A stretch of 64,000 nucleotides of DNA from Odontocerum albicorne (Eukaryota > Arthropoda > Insecta > Trichoptera > Odontoceridae): NCBI GenBank assembly GCA_949825065.1, contig OX463865.1, positions 19,639,115 through 19,703,114 of the forward strand. Reading direction: 5' to 3'. The notes under the pieces were generated by a model, which saw only the letters and a list, made by a program, of their open reading frames with translations, did not search any database and was not told where the DNA came from. Of the stretch, positions 10,010 to 21,739 are shown piece by piece; position 1 is the first letter of the stretch; every line of letters starts with the position of its first letter. The position numbers and the translations under genes were made by a program.

Positions 10010-11110
10010 CAGTCATCCCTTATCACTTCATTCTGTCACTCCATTGTATTATTCTTATAGTCATCCCTTATCTCTTCATTCTGTATTCTGTCATACATTG
10101 TCACTCCGTTGTATTATTCTCATAGTCATCCCTTATCACTTCATTCTGTCACTCCATTGTATTATTCTCATAGTCATCCCTTATCACTTCATTCTGTCAC
10201 TCCATTGTATTATTCTCATAGTCATCCCTTATCACTTCATTCTGTCACTCCATTGTATTATTCTCATAGTCATCCCTTATCACTTCATTCTGTCACTCCA
10301 TTGTATTATTCTCATAGTCATCCCTTATCACTTCATTCTGTCACTCCATTGTATTATTCTCATAGTCATCCCTTATCACTTCATTCTGTCACTCCATTGT
10401 ATTATTCTTATAGTCATCCCTCATCACTTCATTCCGTATTCTGTCATACATTGTCACTCCGTTGTATTATTCTCATAGTCTGCCTTATCACTTCATTCTG
10501 TCACTCCGTTGTATTATTCTCATAGTCATCCCTTATCTCTTCATTCTGTATTCTGTCATACATTGTCACTCCGTTGTATTATTCTCATAGCCATCCCTTA
10601 TCACTTCATTCTGTCACTCCATTGTATTATTCTTATAGTCATCCCTCATCATTTCATTCCATATTCTGTCATACATTGTCACTCCATTGTATTATTCTTA
10701 TAGTCATCCCTCATCACTTCATTCCGTATTCTGTCATACATTGTCTCTCCATTGTATTATTCTCATAGTCATCCCTTATCACTTCATTCCGTATTCTGTC
10801 ATACATTGTCACTCCGTTGTATTATTCTCATAGTCATCCCTTATCACTTCATTGTATTATTTTCATAGTCATCCCTTATTACTTCATGCCGTATTCTGTC
10901 ATACACTGTCACTCCGTTGTATTATTCTCATAGTCATCCCTTATCACTTCATTCTGTCACTCCATTGTATTATTTTCATAGTCATCCCTTATTACTTCAT
11001 TCCGTATTCTGTCATACACTGTCACTCCATTGTATTATTATCATAGTCATCCTTATCACTTCATTCCGTATTCTGTCATTCACTGTCACTCCATTGTATT
11101 ATTCTCATTG
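10010..11110. repeat. LINE-A-derived minisatellite, 48/65-bp units
   Basis: About 20 units of 'tcatcccttatcacttcatt' continuing 'ctgtcactccattgtattattctcatag'-type sequence. A 65-bp form carries a further 17 bp (ccgtattctgtcataca). The 65-bp form is collinear with LINE-A minus strand in the YDRIRNEVIRDE segment, so the 48-bp unit is a 17-bp deletion that then amplified. Because 48 is a multiple of three, long meaningless frames run through it. Confidence 0.92.
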
Positions 11111-12059
11111 TCAATGTAGGTGAGAATCCTGAGTTAGAGCGCCTGTGAGGAGATTTAATTCTTTAAACGACGCTATATAAATATTATCAACTACTCGTGT
11201 GTATAAATCTATGGATCAGAAAGTAAATGTTAAATATTTGGTCATTTTTAGTAATTTCAATGAACACTGAAATGTAAATTCGATAACAATTTTCACTTCA
11301 GTCCCACCAGATGCGTGACATGTATCAACCCTATTCATAAAAACGACAAAAATCCCACGCATATAAATGTGGGCCTGACATTTGAACGTGTGACGAAAGT
11401 ACCGATATAACGGATAAACCTACTTATTAATGCAAATGACAAGGTTCCTGGCTAAAATGTGCTAAATATATAAGGAAATCAGACAATTTTCTTTCAAAAT
11501 AATAAGAAAATAAAACACGTTGGTGATTCAAAATAAGGAAGAACTAAATTGATTACACATTTGATAAACTCAAATATTTCACCTGTATTAATGAAATAAT
11601 AATTGGGTTCGGTTTATAACGCAGCTATAATTTTTTTTTGTGTCATAATTTGCGCAAAGGATTTACCTTTATAGGCGAATGTTAATTTGTTTTGGCGAAG
11701 ACAATGGACGAACATAACATACGTCAAAAACCCGTCGGACTGTGAAGCACTACTATTGGGAAATGACAGCCAGGGTGGCCAACGTTATGTGATACCATTA
11801 AAAAAAATATATGTTATTCTCTAGGTAGGTTCGTTTAGAAGAAAAATCGTTTTATTTTTATTTTTAAATGTCAAATTTAAAAAAAACTTTATTTTGAATT
11901 ATTTTACACTTTATGTTTACATTTATGTTGAATCTGTAAAAAAAAAACTAATAATATGTACTGAAGTATGTAAACATGTCTATTGAATGCGTCAGTAATG
12001 TACTCGTGTATACTATTTTTTCTTGCATAGCATACGACCTATGCCTTCTAATCCCTGGC
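11111..12059. other. AT-rich spacer
   Basis: No exon, element border or tandem array recognised. Confidence 0.4.
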
Positions 12060-12313
12060 ATGAAACAAAAAAGAACTCTTTTTTGTTTCACAAGAATCTG
12101 TCCAATGAGGTTTGTTTTTACCTGCAATTTTTTATTTAAATGAGACCATGGTATTGTTGAAAATGTATGTTAATTAAAGTGAGACGTGGCATTGTTGTTG
12201 AAAATGTGTGTTCGAGAACCAAATTATATTCAAGAATCTAATTATATTTGATAACCGAATCAAAATAATATGTTCGAGATGAGACACGTTCCAAAACCAA
12301 AGTTCCTCTGTAT
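12060..12313. mobile_element. Tigger/pogo-like MITE fragment
   Basis: Shares the right part of 31216-31695: 'atggtattgttgaaaatgta', 'gttcgaga' repeats and the end 'cgttccaaaacc.aggttcc'. The left end is lost. Confidence 0.5.
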
Positions 12314-13130
12314 TTCTAACTATTTACAATAAATACATGACTAATGTAAAAATATCAAAGTGCAACAATCACCCTACGGTCTCCCTGCATGTGACTAAAT
12401 CTGCTGATAATAGTGAACCCCTTCCAAATTACTAAGCTTTTTTCAACCTCCATTTGTGTATTTTTTACAACATGAAGTACAACAGCAAACCAGCATCATA
12501 GAAAATTAGGAATGGCAGCGATTGGTGTTGTTTTTTCTTTTTGTACTTGGTCAAAAAATTTAAGCTTTTCACTTATTGCAAACACTTAACGAGATATTTT
12601 TGTAGTCTCCAAGTCATCAACATCACTAGTCTTGCATTTCAGAGGCATTTTTACAGTAAATAAGGCTCATTTAAATACAAACACAGGAGCGATATAATCC
12701 ACCAATACCAGGAGCGATACAATCACGATGAGAGATGGAACATGACTGATCATGTGGGTAACTTGAGATGAATCTTTGGATTTTTGGTAGACCAGCCTTT
12801 ATCTTTGGTGGCAGTAATTCGGCAAGAATTTTTTTCAGAGATTTTTCACGAGAAGTCAACCTTGGATACAGATACTGCGGATAACATGGGATTACTGCAT
12901 ATAATAAAAAAAAATATTTTTAATTCAGAATAAGTTTGTTAAAGAACCAAATCAATTGACATCCCATAATTATTGGGAGTGATATCTGCAGTGTCCTTTC
13001 TCAATGATTATTTATAATGTATACTTTGATCAGTTGAAGTTCAGATTGTAACAGTGTGTAGATGTGTAAAGAAAAAGAGTATATTGTAGAAGATGAATGT
13101 ACGAATGCCAATTATCTGTGGGGAGTATAA
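12314..13130. other. Spacer
   Basis: No recognised gene. 'caggagcgata' occurs twice, 24 bp apart near 12685-12720, a minor local duplication. Confidence 0.35.
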
Positions 13131-13139
13131 TATAAGATA

Positions 13140-13530
13140 CAATATTTATATTTATTTATTTTACACATGACAAGAAATATACATAATTTGCAAAAAAACA
13201 ACAGGGAATTTAATTTGGACACACAATTTTAATGAATCTGGGTTTGTTGCCTTTCATTTTTCGTGTGCCCAGTAAACTAGGATTTTGCCTGTATCTCACT
13301 AAGGACATATAGCATAAAAAAATAAATCGTTACTTCTTTCCGATTTTTTAATTTATGAAACCCCGTTGCACATTCTCATCAACCTGACAAACAGTGACAC
13401 TCAATTACAAATGTATACATCACGCGAATCAAACCCCTCACACTTTATCACTCCAGACAGACCAAAACGTTCCTCCCACAATATGCTATGCCGCACATAA
13501 TCATAAATTTTTTTTTAAAATACCACACTC
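13140..13530 (+). repeat. Dispersed repeat family R, copy 1
   Basis: Begins 'acatgacaagaaatatacat' and includes 'ctgggtttgttgcctttcat', 'ccccgttgcacattctcatc' and 'ctcaattacaaatgtata'. Other copies are at 22160-22900, 24860-25345 (reversed) and 62815-62960 (partial). Copy 2 holds a mariner transposase piece, so R may be a decayed mariner derivative. Confidence 0.6.
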
Positions 13531-13619
13531 AAGAACTCACACAAACCTCTTCCACAAGTCATTCCTCTTGCAAGCCCAGATTTCAAACTCCTGTCGTAAT
13601 AACAACCACTATCCGATCG

Positions 13620-14545
13620 ACTGCCTAAATTGTTTTCCTCCTTTTGCCTCCATTGAATTTGGCACCACATTGTATGTCATGGGAGCTGAATAGGCATATT
13701 GCCTTTGAACAAAAGATGTTTTAACTCTAGGGATGGTGAACATTTGATCAGTTGCCATGCGTGTCATGTGTCTCTGCTGAGTCTGCATATTTTACCCTCC
13801 TCTCCATGATAGTGCCAGAGAATGGATTTAAAATATAAGTTGGGCACGGACTTTCTTAATGGTTTTCCTACCTTTACCTTTATTGAATTCGGCACGCCAT
13901 TGTATGTCATGGGAGCCAAATAAGCATATTGCCTTTGGGCAAAAGATGTTTTAACTCTAGGGATGGTGAACATTTCATTAGTTGCCATGCGTGTCATGTG
14001 TCTCTGCTGAGTCTGCATATTTTACCCTCCTCTCCATGATAGTGCCAGAGAATGGATTTAAAATATAAGTTGGGCACGGACTTTCTTAATGGTTTTCCTA
14101 CCTTTACCTTTATTGAATTCGGCACGCCATTGTATGTCATGGGAGCCAAATAAGCATATTGCCTTTGGGCAAAAGATGTTTTAACTCTAGGGATGGTGAA
14201 CATTTCATTAGTTGCCATGCGTGTCATGTGTCTCTGCTGAGTCTGCATATTTTACCCTCCTCTCCATGATAGTGCCAGAGAATGGATTTAAAATATAAGT
14301 TGGGCACGGACTTTCTTAATGGTTTTCCTACCTTTACCTTTATTGAATTCGGCACGCCATTGTATGTCATGGGAGCCAAATAACCATATTGCCTTTGGAC
14401 AAAAGATGTTTTAACTCTAGGGATGGTGAACATTTGATCAGTTGCCATGCGTGTCATGTGTTTGCTGAGTCTGTATCTTTTACCCTCCTCCCCATGATTG
14501 TGCCAGAGAATGGATTTAAAATATAAGTTGGGCACGTTAAAGATC
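13620..14545 (-). repeat. 230-bp tandem repeat within a LINE ORF, about 4 units
   Basis: Four units, spaced 230 bp, each starting near 'taatggttttccta' (about 13625, 13857, 14087, 14317). Units two and three look virtually identical; the first and last are diverged. On the minus strand each encodes YLAPMTYNGVPNSIKV and VPNLYFKSILWH, the C-terminus of a Jockey/CR1-type LINE ORF2. 230 is not a multiple of three, so each unit ends its own short frame. Confidence 0.88.
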
Positions 14546-14890
14546 CGATACTCCCTGAAAAGCTCCGCTGTGGGATACCGGGCAGGAAGTTCATTAATTA
14601 TTTTTATAATCAATTTTTTGGAAAACCTGCAGTATGTGTTTTTGTGTTAAAGTGCATCCCCCCAAACTGATATACCGTAAGAAAGTGCCGACTGACATAA
14701 GGCAAAGCACCGAGCACATTTCGAATCATATGGAATATGTATCCTAGTTTTCTGATTTTTGTGTTCAAAGTGTTAATACTTGTATGGACCTCCCAGCGAA
14801 GAAACTGATAGACAAAAACTCCAAGATACTTTATACTATCAACTATAAAGTGAAGGATCATGGTACTTGACGTAGGTACCACCAGAGATG
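14546..14890 (-). mobile_element. LINE-D (Jockey/CR1-like) ORF2 fragment
   Basis: Minus-strand VDSIKYLGVFVYQFLRWEVH is the 'KYLG...D..L.W..H' thumb motif of Jockey-superfamily reverse transcriptases. It is followed by the RNVLGALPYVSRHFLTVYQF zone and, after a frameshift, ELPARYPTAELFREYRIF. It leads into the 230-bp array. Confidence 0.7.
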
Positions 14891-15266
14891 ACTATGTAAG
14901 CCAAATTGTGATAGACTTATCCAGTTGCATAAAGAACAAAAAGCTTCAGTACTTGCAGCTCGTCTTTGATTCTTCTTTCTCTATTGGATCCCTGATAATT
15001 AACAACAGTTCTAAATATTGTAGAAGAAAAGAAAAGGGGAAAATAAAATTACAGAATCAATCATCATATTCAATAGTTATGCCTCGTATATTTTTAAATA
15101 AAGACTGTTTATATTGCATAAAGCTCTCTAATTTAGTACTTTTTTTATACATATAAAATTTAATCTCAGTTCATTTTTTCATTGAAAAAAATATTTATTT
15201 ACAAATGTATCTGAATTCTATTCAAATTTGTCATCTTAACCTTAACCACGTTTCTTTTAGATAACA
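14891..15266. other. Spacer with LINE-D trace
   Basis: The first 120 bp resemble 23225-23345 and probably continue LINE-D. The rest is AT-rich without recognised features. Confidence 0.35.
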
Positions 15267-15274
15267 TTTTAGAC

Positions 15275-15572
15275 TAGGGGTCTCCAAACTCTTTAGCCCA
15301 AGAGCCACACTGACTCCTCCGCTAAGTCCCAAGGGCCAAGACCTAGCTAGCTCATCATACAAAGATACTGTAGTTTTGAATTACGCGCAAATTTTCGTGT
15401 TGGGACTAGCCGGCAAGTGAGATATCTATTTTGTATGATTTACTTACATTGTAAATTTTACAATGTAATCAAAAAAATCTATGACGGGCCGGATACCGGG
15501 CATATCCGGCCTGCTACCCACTGTCACGGGCTGGATTGGTGGTGCTTTCGGGCCGTAGTTTGGAGACCCCTG
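15275..15572. mobile_element. hAT MITE, 298 bp
   Basis: Ends AGGGGTCTCCAAACT and its inverse, flanked by perfect 8-bp TTTTAGAC (15267-15274, 15573-15580). Non-coding, with GGGCC-rich subterminal words. Confidence 0.9.
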
Positions 15573-15580
15573 TTTTAGAC

Positions 15581-16230
15581 CATTGGATAGCAACACCTCT
15601 TTTTTTTTACTTATTTCTGTTATTTTTTATTTAGACGAGAGTTAATAAAAAATAATGAGAATTTTGTTGATTTCGCGGGATGTTTATTTTTAATTAAGCC
15701 CATCTTTTTTTCTCACATTGGGGACACTGTCTGTGGTGTACATTTCAATTGTCAGCCATATTGGATGGGCAGTTTATGTTTGAAAGGCAAGTATTTAAAA
15801 CACATTTTGCCACGTTTATGATTTTTCGGACTGGACAAAAGATTTTTTTGAGGTCTTTAGTCTTACGAGTAAGAGATAAACGGGCGATATTAAATTTGTT
15901 CATTTCAGAATATTACGAAACAACAGGTCTTCTATACGCTCTAGTTGACATACTACTGAAGATAGAGGTATACAATTTATCTTTATATACACACTAACGT
16001 GTTCAGTCTGAAAATATGTGAACGTTAGTGGTAAGAATCTTTCTTCTCTGTGTTAGGATCTCCGATATTAGCGGTCACCAGAGAAAAAGCTCTCTTACCT
16101 GAGACAGAAAAAGAGGTCTCCGATATCCTGTATTTCAGTCCAGTGCTCAATGTTGCCAAGTCAAGAGATCTGTCTTTGTTTATAAATATTCTAGCGTGGT
16201 ATTTTCACATTTATTGGTCTTCTCATGTAC
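15581..16230. other. Spacer with an 82-codon open frame
   Basis: The plus-strand frame 15749-15997 has no motif I recognise, and its base use matches the AT-rich surroundings. A small hairpin 'cactaacgt...acgttagtg' lies at 15993-16030. I see no reason to call a gene. Confidence 0.35.
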
Positions 16231-16571
16231 TTAAGGGGATATTCTACTCTAGAAATTTGAAAATATCTTTTTATTTTTTGCATATTCTTAAAGTTTAAAC
16301 CTTTAAGAATATATTCTCAAAAGGAAATTTAAAAATTCTCAATATTTACGAAGTTATAGCTATAAATGAGACAGCAATTACGCCGTACCGGTATGACTCG
16401 GACAATAATTTCAAAACTTTAAATGCGTTTTTCTCGAAACTACTTTTTTCGACCTGATTGACATAAAATGTCACGTTCAACAGCCTTCAAATTTGGTATG
16501 AAACTTTGAAAGATGTTTCCCTATCGTTCCTACATTGGAAAATTAAAAATGATTTTTTTTACTATTTTTTA

Positions 16572-17853
16572 TTGGGAGCACAAATTAGTTCGGTCCGTTT
16601 CCAAAAGATGGCTCTGTCTGTTATGAATGGTTCATAGTGACAGCCGATTTTGGCGGTTTCAGGGAGGTTAGACATCTGCCAATAATATTCAGTTTATATC
16701 GCTTTGAGTTTCATGCAAAAACCTTGTTTTGTACAGTGTTGAAAATGTCGAATTTTGTTTTAACCAAGCAGCATTTGCGGGAGGTTTTAATTTTCTACTT
16801 TAATTGGAAGAAAAGTGCAGCTGAAGCCCATCGAATGCTTGTCGAAGTTTATGGTGACGCTGCTCCAACTGATAAATCATGTAGGGAATGGTTTCGACGT
16901 TTCAAGGATGGAGATTTCAGCGTCGAAGACAAGCCTCGCTCTGGACAGCCAAAAAAATTTGAGGACAAAAAATTAGAGGCATTACTCGAAGAAGATCAGT
17001 CAAACGCAAGAGGAGCTTGCAGAATCATTGGGAGTGACTCAACAAGCCGTTTTCGTACGATTGAGAGCCATGGGAATGATTCAAAAACAAGAAAATTGGG
17101 TGCCTTATGAACTGAAACCGAGAGACGTTGAAAGGCGATTTTTCCCTTGCGAGCAGCTGATTCAAAGGCAACAAAGAAAAGGTTTTTTGCATCGGATTGT
17201 AACTGGAGATGAGAAGTGGATATTCTACGACAACCACAAGAAGAAAAAATACTACGCCTAGCCCGGTCAATCGTTGCCATCGACCTCAACATCAACACCA
17301 AAACCGAACATACATAGTTCGAAGATCATGCTCTGTATCTGGTGGGAGTGTTGTTTACTATGAGGTGCTGAAATCTGGCAATTTCATTACGGGCGATCGG
17401 TATCAGCTACAATTAATTCGTTTGAGCCGTGCATTGCGAGAAAAACGGCCGGAATACGAGCAGACATGATAAAGTTATTTTTCTTCATGACAACGCTCGG
17501 CCTCATGTCGCAAAAGTCGTAAAAAATTATTTGGAAACGCTCAAATGGGATGTTTTACCACACCCGCCGTATTCCCCGGACATTGCTCCTTCTGATTACT
17601 GGTTGTTCCGAAGGATGCAGCACGATTTGGCAGGTCACCGGTTCACTTCTTTCGTAGAAAACGAAAATTGGCTCCAAACTTGGATCACCTCAAAAGACGA
17701 GTCATTTTTTCGAGATGGAATTCGAAAATTCCCTGAGATGGGAAAAAGTAGTAGCCAGCGATGGACAATACTTTAATTGATCTGTTCATTCATTTTGTTT
17801 AGAAATAAATGCATTATTGAACACAAAAAAAACGGACTAATTTGTACACCCAA
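16572..17853 (+). mobile_element. Full-length mariner (mauritiana/Mos1-like), 1282 bp, inactivated
   Basis: Ends TTGGGNGNACAAATTAGT...CCAA, flanked by TA (16570-16571, 17854-17855). Full mariner length. The transposase frame is broken by several frameshifts and stops. The homologous site at 35.96 kb is empty, confirming the borders. Confidence 0.88.
16745..17776 (+). pseudogene. Broken Mos1-type mariner transposase
   Basis: Starts with ATG at 16745 (MSNFVLTKQHLREVLIFYF). The first HTH and SAAEAHRMLVEVYG follow, then PRSGQPKKFED. The frame then shifts near 17010 to GVTQQAVFVRLRAMG, WVPYEL and RIVTGDEKWIFYD, hits a stop near 17262, and shifts again to VIFLHDNARPHVAK and YSPDIAPSDYWLF. All three catalytic aspartates (GDEKW, HDN, APSD; D,D34D) are still readable, but in different frames. 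Mos1-type order and spacing are clear. No functional product is expected. Confidence 0.85.
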
Positions 17854-18239
17854 TAAAAATTGGAAAAAAGGGTAAAAAAAGGATTTTCATTTCAGACAGC
17901 CGCCATTTTACGTTTTTTTTTTTTTATTTTTCTCTTTGTTACCAACTATAACGACACTATTTCTTATCAAAAGAAACTGTGTATGATTTTTGTTTCAGAT
18001 TTACGAAAGGGTTCCAATCATGTCGACCAGCTCACCCCCCTTTTTTTTTACGACAAGATATAACAGCTGATAACATCTTGAATTTGAATTTTTTTTTTGT
18101 ACATTCTCAAATCATCAATAAACAAACTGTAAAAAAATATAGAAGAAAAATATTTTTTGTTTTTTTTTTATTTAGTCTGAAAAAACGCCCGAAATTCACG
18201 CATCTAGAGTAGAATACTCCCTTAAGAATCCTATGTTTC

Positions 18240-18840
18240 TACTTTCGAATTAATTGATTAACAATGTTCTGACTAGAACACAAGAATAACACAAAACATT
18301 GCTATCTAAGTTATTCCATAGCTTGGCACTCCAAGTTGTCACACTTAAGGCGACAGCAAATCTTCTGCAGATTATACTTAAATCTGAATTTATTGCTCTT
18401 CTGGCACTAAGAAGCTACCAATTATAAATTATTGAAGCACTTTTGGAATAACAGACATTATAAACTAGTACTCTTATAAATCATTGGGGTTTTAAGGCCT
18501 TGTACATATTGATCTCCGAAGCCAAGTCTTCCAGCTCGGGATTGATGGTTTGATTCCTGCTGAAAAAGATACCCAGATTTTTTCCAGTCTGGTTTGCATT
18601 CTTCTTCATCTTGTCAGGTCAAAGGCATTAAATTATTTCTGGCCCCTGGATTGTGCAGCGCGTTCCACGAATCGAACCCCTTTTCGGTGTAATATACCGG
18701 GCTTCTTGGGCACTACAGCAAGTGTTGCATAGACTACGCCTCACCACAAGTATAAATATAATCAATCAATCCTCGGCAGGATTACTCCTCCAAAAGTCAG
18801 GAGAGATATTAGAAGCAGTGTTGAGAGATCCAACCAAGTA
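18240..18840 (-). mobile_element. Probable LINE C-terminal fragment
   Basis: Minus-strand FAVALSVTTWSAKLWNNL near 18330-18380 resembles the 'F.V...R.WN.LP' end of Jockey-type ORF2. The remainder is broken. Weak call. Confidence 0.35.
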
Positions 18841-18919
18841 GATGACCCCTGATATGGCGTAACCACCAGTCATTGTATAATTGAAGACGAATGCTATTCA
18901 ATTTGAAGTTACAACTATT

Positions 18920-19640
18920 ACTTTGACTTAATAATGTTCCTGTCTCTCCGTATATTCTTCAGCATATTCATAGTTGACCATGTGATGGCGCTTCTTCTTT
19001 ATATTCCCATTTTACATCTGCCATTATAAGAAATAGAAAAGCTGTTCACAGCCTCACAATTACCTATGTGTGTTACTCGCATTTCTGCTCTTTTGTTATT
19101 TCAGTTGTCAACAATTACCATTTTTTCGTTAACACGGTTTATTTTGAGTCTGATGTTGCTGAGAACTCTTTCCATTATGGCAAGGAGCTCTTCTAAATAT
19201 TTCGCTCCGACTCCTCTCCATCCGTCCCTGTATTCCACCATTCGAAGATCAGTTGCTAAGAGTAGTCCTGTCGCATCTCTCACTTGTTCAGTCCAACGCA
19301 TTGGGGCTCTTCCTCTTGCGCATCATCCTTCCACGCTTCCAGTGACCAGTAGTCTGTTTAAACTGTCTCTCTGCCCACGAGCAATGAGTCCAAAGAATCG
19401 AAGTACTCATTGTAGGTATATTATCGACAATCTGTCGGTGACTCTCTGTTGTTCGAGAATGAAGAAATTAATTCGTCTTGCCGTTCATAGAATTTTTAAC
19501 ATCCTCCAGCACCACATATCAAATGCATCTATTCTATGTCTCTCGTTTGCTCTCAGACTCTACGTTGACCGTGTAATGGCAATTCTCCTTTATATTCCAA
19601 TTTCACATCTGCCATTATTGGAAATAAAAAAGCCAAAACA
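18920..19640 (-). mobile_element. LINE-C (RTE-like), two partial copies
   Basis: Minus-strand RWTEQVRDATGLLLATDL and VEYRDGWRGV (19101-19301) are the C-terminal signature of RTE-type ORFs. The phrase 'ttctcctttatattcc' followed by 'cacatctgccattat' occurs near 19010 and again near 19590, so two copies lie end to end just beyond the stop codon of the Myb/SANT gene. Confidence 0.65.
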
Positions 19641-19740
19641 TACAAAGCAACCTCACAATTACCAATGTGTGTTATTACCACTCCATTATTGTTTTGGAGG
19701 TCAACCATCAACTGGTAATAGCCTAGTATTAAACCAACTC

Positions 19741-20031
19741 CTATATGACATACTCATTGAGCTGCTTTCTCTTGATTTCAATCTCCAGTCTGAGCAGTTC
19801 TCCCCTGAGGCGCTCGTTGTCGCAGTGCAGCGCGTGTGACTCTTTGAGGTGCTCCGCTCTGATCTGGTGCTCGTCGCGGAGCTGCTGCATTCTTAAGCGA
19901 TGTTCTTCCAAAGCACAATTGGTCAACTGCTCTTTTACCAGCCTGTTTAACTCTAACAGAGACCTCTTGTATTCTATGCCGCCCTTTCCTTGGTACATCC
20001 GGGTCGTCAAGTTTCTTGTTTTTGGTGGATT
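19741..20031 (-). CDS. Exon 4 (last) of the Myb/SANT-like gene: coiled coil
   Basis: Encodes residues 136-231 and the TAG stop. After NPPKTRNLTTRMYQGKGG comes a long charged helix from about residue 155, with leucines at heptad-like spacing (LLELNRLVKEQL, HRLRMQQLRDEHQ, ERLRGELLRLEIEIKR). This is the expected coiled coil for oligomerisation. The acceptor is TTTATTTTCAG at 20032-20042. Codon use is G+C rich compared with the flanks. Confidence 0.85.
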   Translation of the reverse strand, partial: NPPKTRNLTTRMYQGKGGIEYKRSLLELNRLVKEQLTNCALEEHRLRMQQLRDEHQIRAEHLKESHALHCDNERLRGELLRLEIEIKRKQLNEYVI

Positions 20032-20040
20032 CTGAAAATA

Positions 20041-20352
20041 AAGAATCATTGTTTACATTGACAGTTTAGAATGATCTTCCTGGCTCTATCAGAACTGTTT
20101 ATCAATATTTGTGTCGTTCACAAGCCAAGTGAACCAAGTCCATTCTGGTTAGTTTTGAGTAAACTAGATTCAAACATATTTGAGTGTTTCTAATTCTGTA
20201 AGGGTATGATAGCAATTCTGAAAAGTGTTATATTGAATACATTAATTACACTTACTTTGTACAAAAGCATTTTCTGCTAAAATTTTAACTTTTTTGTTGA
20301 CATGAACATAAACATATTTTTATGGACTTGGTTCACTTTCCTTGTGAATTAG
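20041..20352. other. Intron 3, AT-rich part
   Basis: Nothing recognised. Confidence 0.4.
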
Positions 20353-20399
20353 CCTAACCTAACCTAACCTAAACTAAACTAACCTAACCTAACCTTAGG
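20353..20399. repeat. Interstitial telomere-like (CCTAA)n
   Basis: About nine CCTAA/CTAAA units, the complement of the insect telomere repeat TTAGG, with two units degraded to CTAAA. It lies in an intron of the Myb/SANT gene, far from any chromosome end that the sequence shows. Confidence 0.8.
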
Positions 20400-20715
20400 A
20401 GCAAAGAAAAAAATAGTGACGCAAATGTGATATAAGTGAAATTTTATTTTATATTTTAACCCAGGCCATTCAACCCAGGACACCTTCTCCTTATCAGCAT
20501 TCAGAGATGATCTGACCAATTCAGCTTTTCGCAAATGTAGTTCCTTCTGAACTTGTAAGGCTTGTTAATGGACTTGGTCTGTTGTCGCACGGAGACATTC
20601 AATTGTTGTGGCCGCTCCAAACAATCACCGCCATCTATGGTGAAACTAGTCAACTGAGGACTTAGATCACTGAAGCAGTTAACAAATACACCCGCACACC
20701 TTTCATGCAGTGATC

Positions 20716-21351
20716 TTAACCTTTCCTTCCCTGTGTTGGGTATCTTCTACACGTTGCTTCTAATAACCATCAATATCTCTATAAATATAATAAATACAAG
20801 GTTAAGATTTTAGGTATTCCTGCATAATATATTTACGCATTGATTTAAAAAATAATATTAATAATAATCAGAATTTATCGACTACATCGAGGTGTTTTAA
20901 AAAGATCGAAAACAAATTCGCATTTAAACGCTGTGAGTGCCTTGACCTTGTGTCTTGACGATATGTGAAGAGTATGCGGGAAGCGCGACACTATATTCGC
21001 ATCTCACTCTTGCATACTGCACTGAATTGCGAGGAGTTCAATTGTCTCAATCGTCGCAAGCGTAAGCCACGCCGGGGTAAGCCACTATACCGCTCCGCGC
21101 CGCAGTTGCTTCTGGGCTTGCTAATAGATTAGACGTACGCCCGTTTCGTTAGCGTTGCCAGATGGTTTTTTAATGTTTTCAGCAAATAAATCTCAATTAT
21201 TATAATTTTTTATTTCAATTATAATTAATTAAGGGGATTATCTATGAATGTTCTTATTTTTCTGATTTAAAATCGCTAATTTTTTATCGCATACTCACTA
21301 CCCAACACCGGAGCGCGCGTTTCAATTTTAGCACCGTAAGGGAAGGGTTAA
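20716..21351. mobile_element. TTAA-ended MITE candidate
   Basis: TTAACC.TTCCTTCCC-like ends face each other, with TTAA at 20716-20719 and 21348-21351. Part of the left end is found reversed at 24560-24759. Non-coding. Confidence 0.5.
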
Positions 21352-21510
21352 ATTCCATATTTTTGGACTTGGTTCACTTGGCTTCTGAACCACTCATTTA
21401 AGAATAAACTAAAGCATTATTTATCTCAAAATATTCCTCGTCTTCAACTCTCATGCAATTCCATCCTGATCCCTGTTTTCGTTAAGATTTATCTTTTATT
21501 TTAGTGTCTA

Positions 21511-21725
21511 TAGTTCGGAAATTCTAGGATGAGTCCTGTGACAGCTCACAAATTTGTCCCAATACAACCTTATATAATGTATTTACCTAAATAACTTGCT
21601 ATTTATTAGAATTGAGGCTTATATTAAAGTTGATAAAATAATTAAAATTGCTGAACATCGTTACAAGGTTGTATTGGAGCCAATTTGTGAGCTGTCACAG
21701 GGCTCATCCTAGAATTTCCGAACTA
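21511..21725. mobile_element. MITE with about 62-bp inverted ends, copy 1 (TA target)
   Basis: Ends TAGTTCGGAAATTCTAGGAT and its inverse, with TA at 21509-21510 and 21726-21727, and a short AT-rich centre. Copy 2 at 40415-40628 is nearly identical, so the family moved recently. Confidence 0.85.
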
Positions 21726-21739
21726 TAACAAAACTTGCA

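Larger units (their letters stand above)
16231..18225. mobile_element. TTAA-ended element with mariner nested inside
   Basis: Inverted ends TTAAGGG(G/A)NTATTCTACTCTAGA, with TTAA at 16231-16234 and 18222-18225, suggest a piggyBac-type MITE of about 0.7 kb before the nested mariner. A second copy lies at 35640-36324. Internal sequence is non-coding. Confidence 0.7.

Noticed and set aside
9922..11123. Several long open frames rich in I, L, H, S and Y repeats
   Set aside because: They run through the 48/65-bp LINE-derived minisatellite; 48 is a multiple of three, so any stop-free frame repeats. No domain and no coding bias.
13764..14613. Three similar 84-129 residue proteins in a row
   Set aside because: Units of one 230-bp tandem repeat of LINE ORF2, not a gene family.
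19066..19839. 257-residue plus-strand frame
   Set aside because: It is antisense to LINE-C and to the coiled-coil exon of the Myb/SANT gene; the minus-strand readings explain it.
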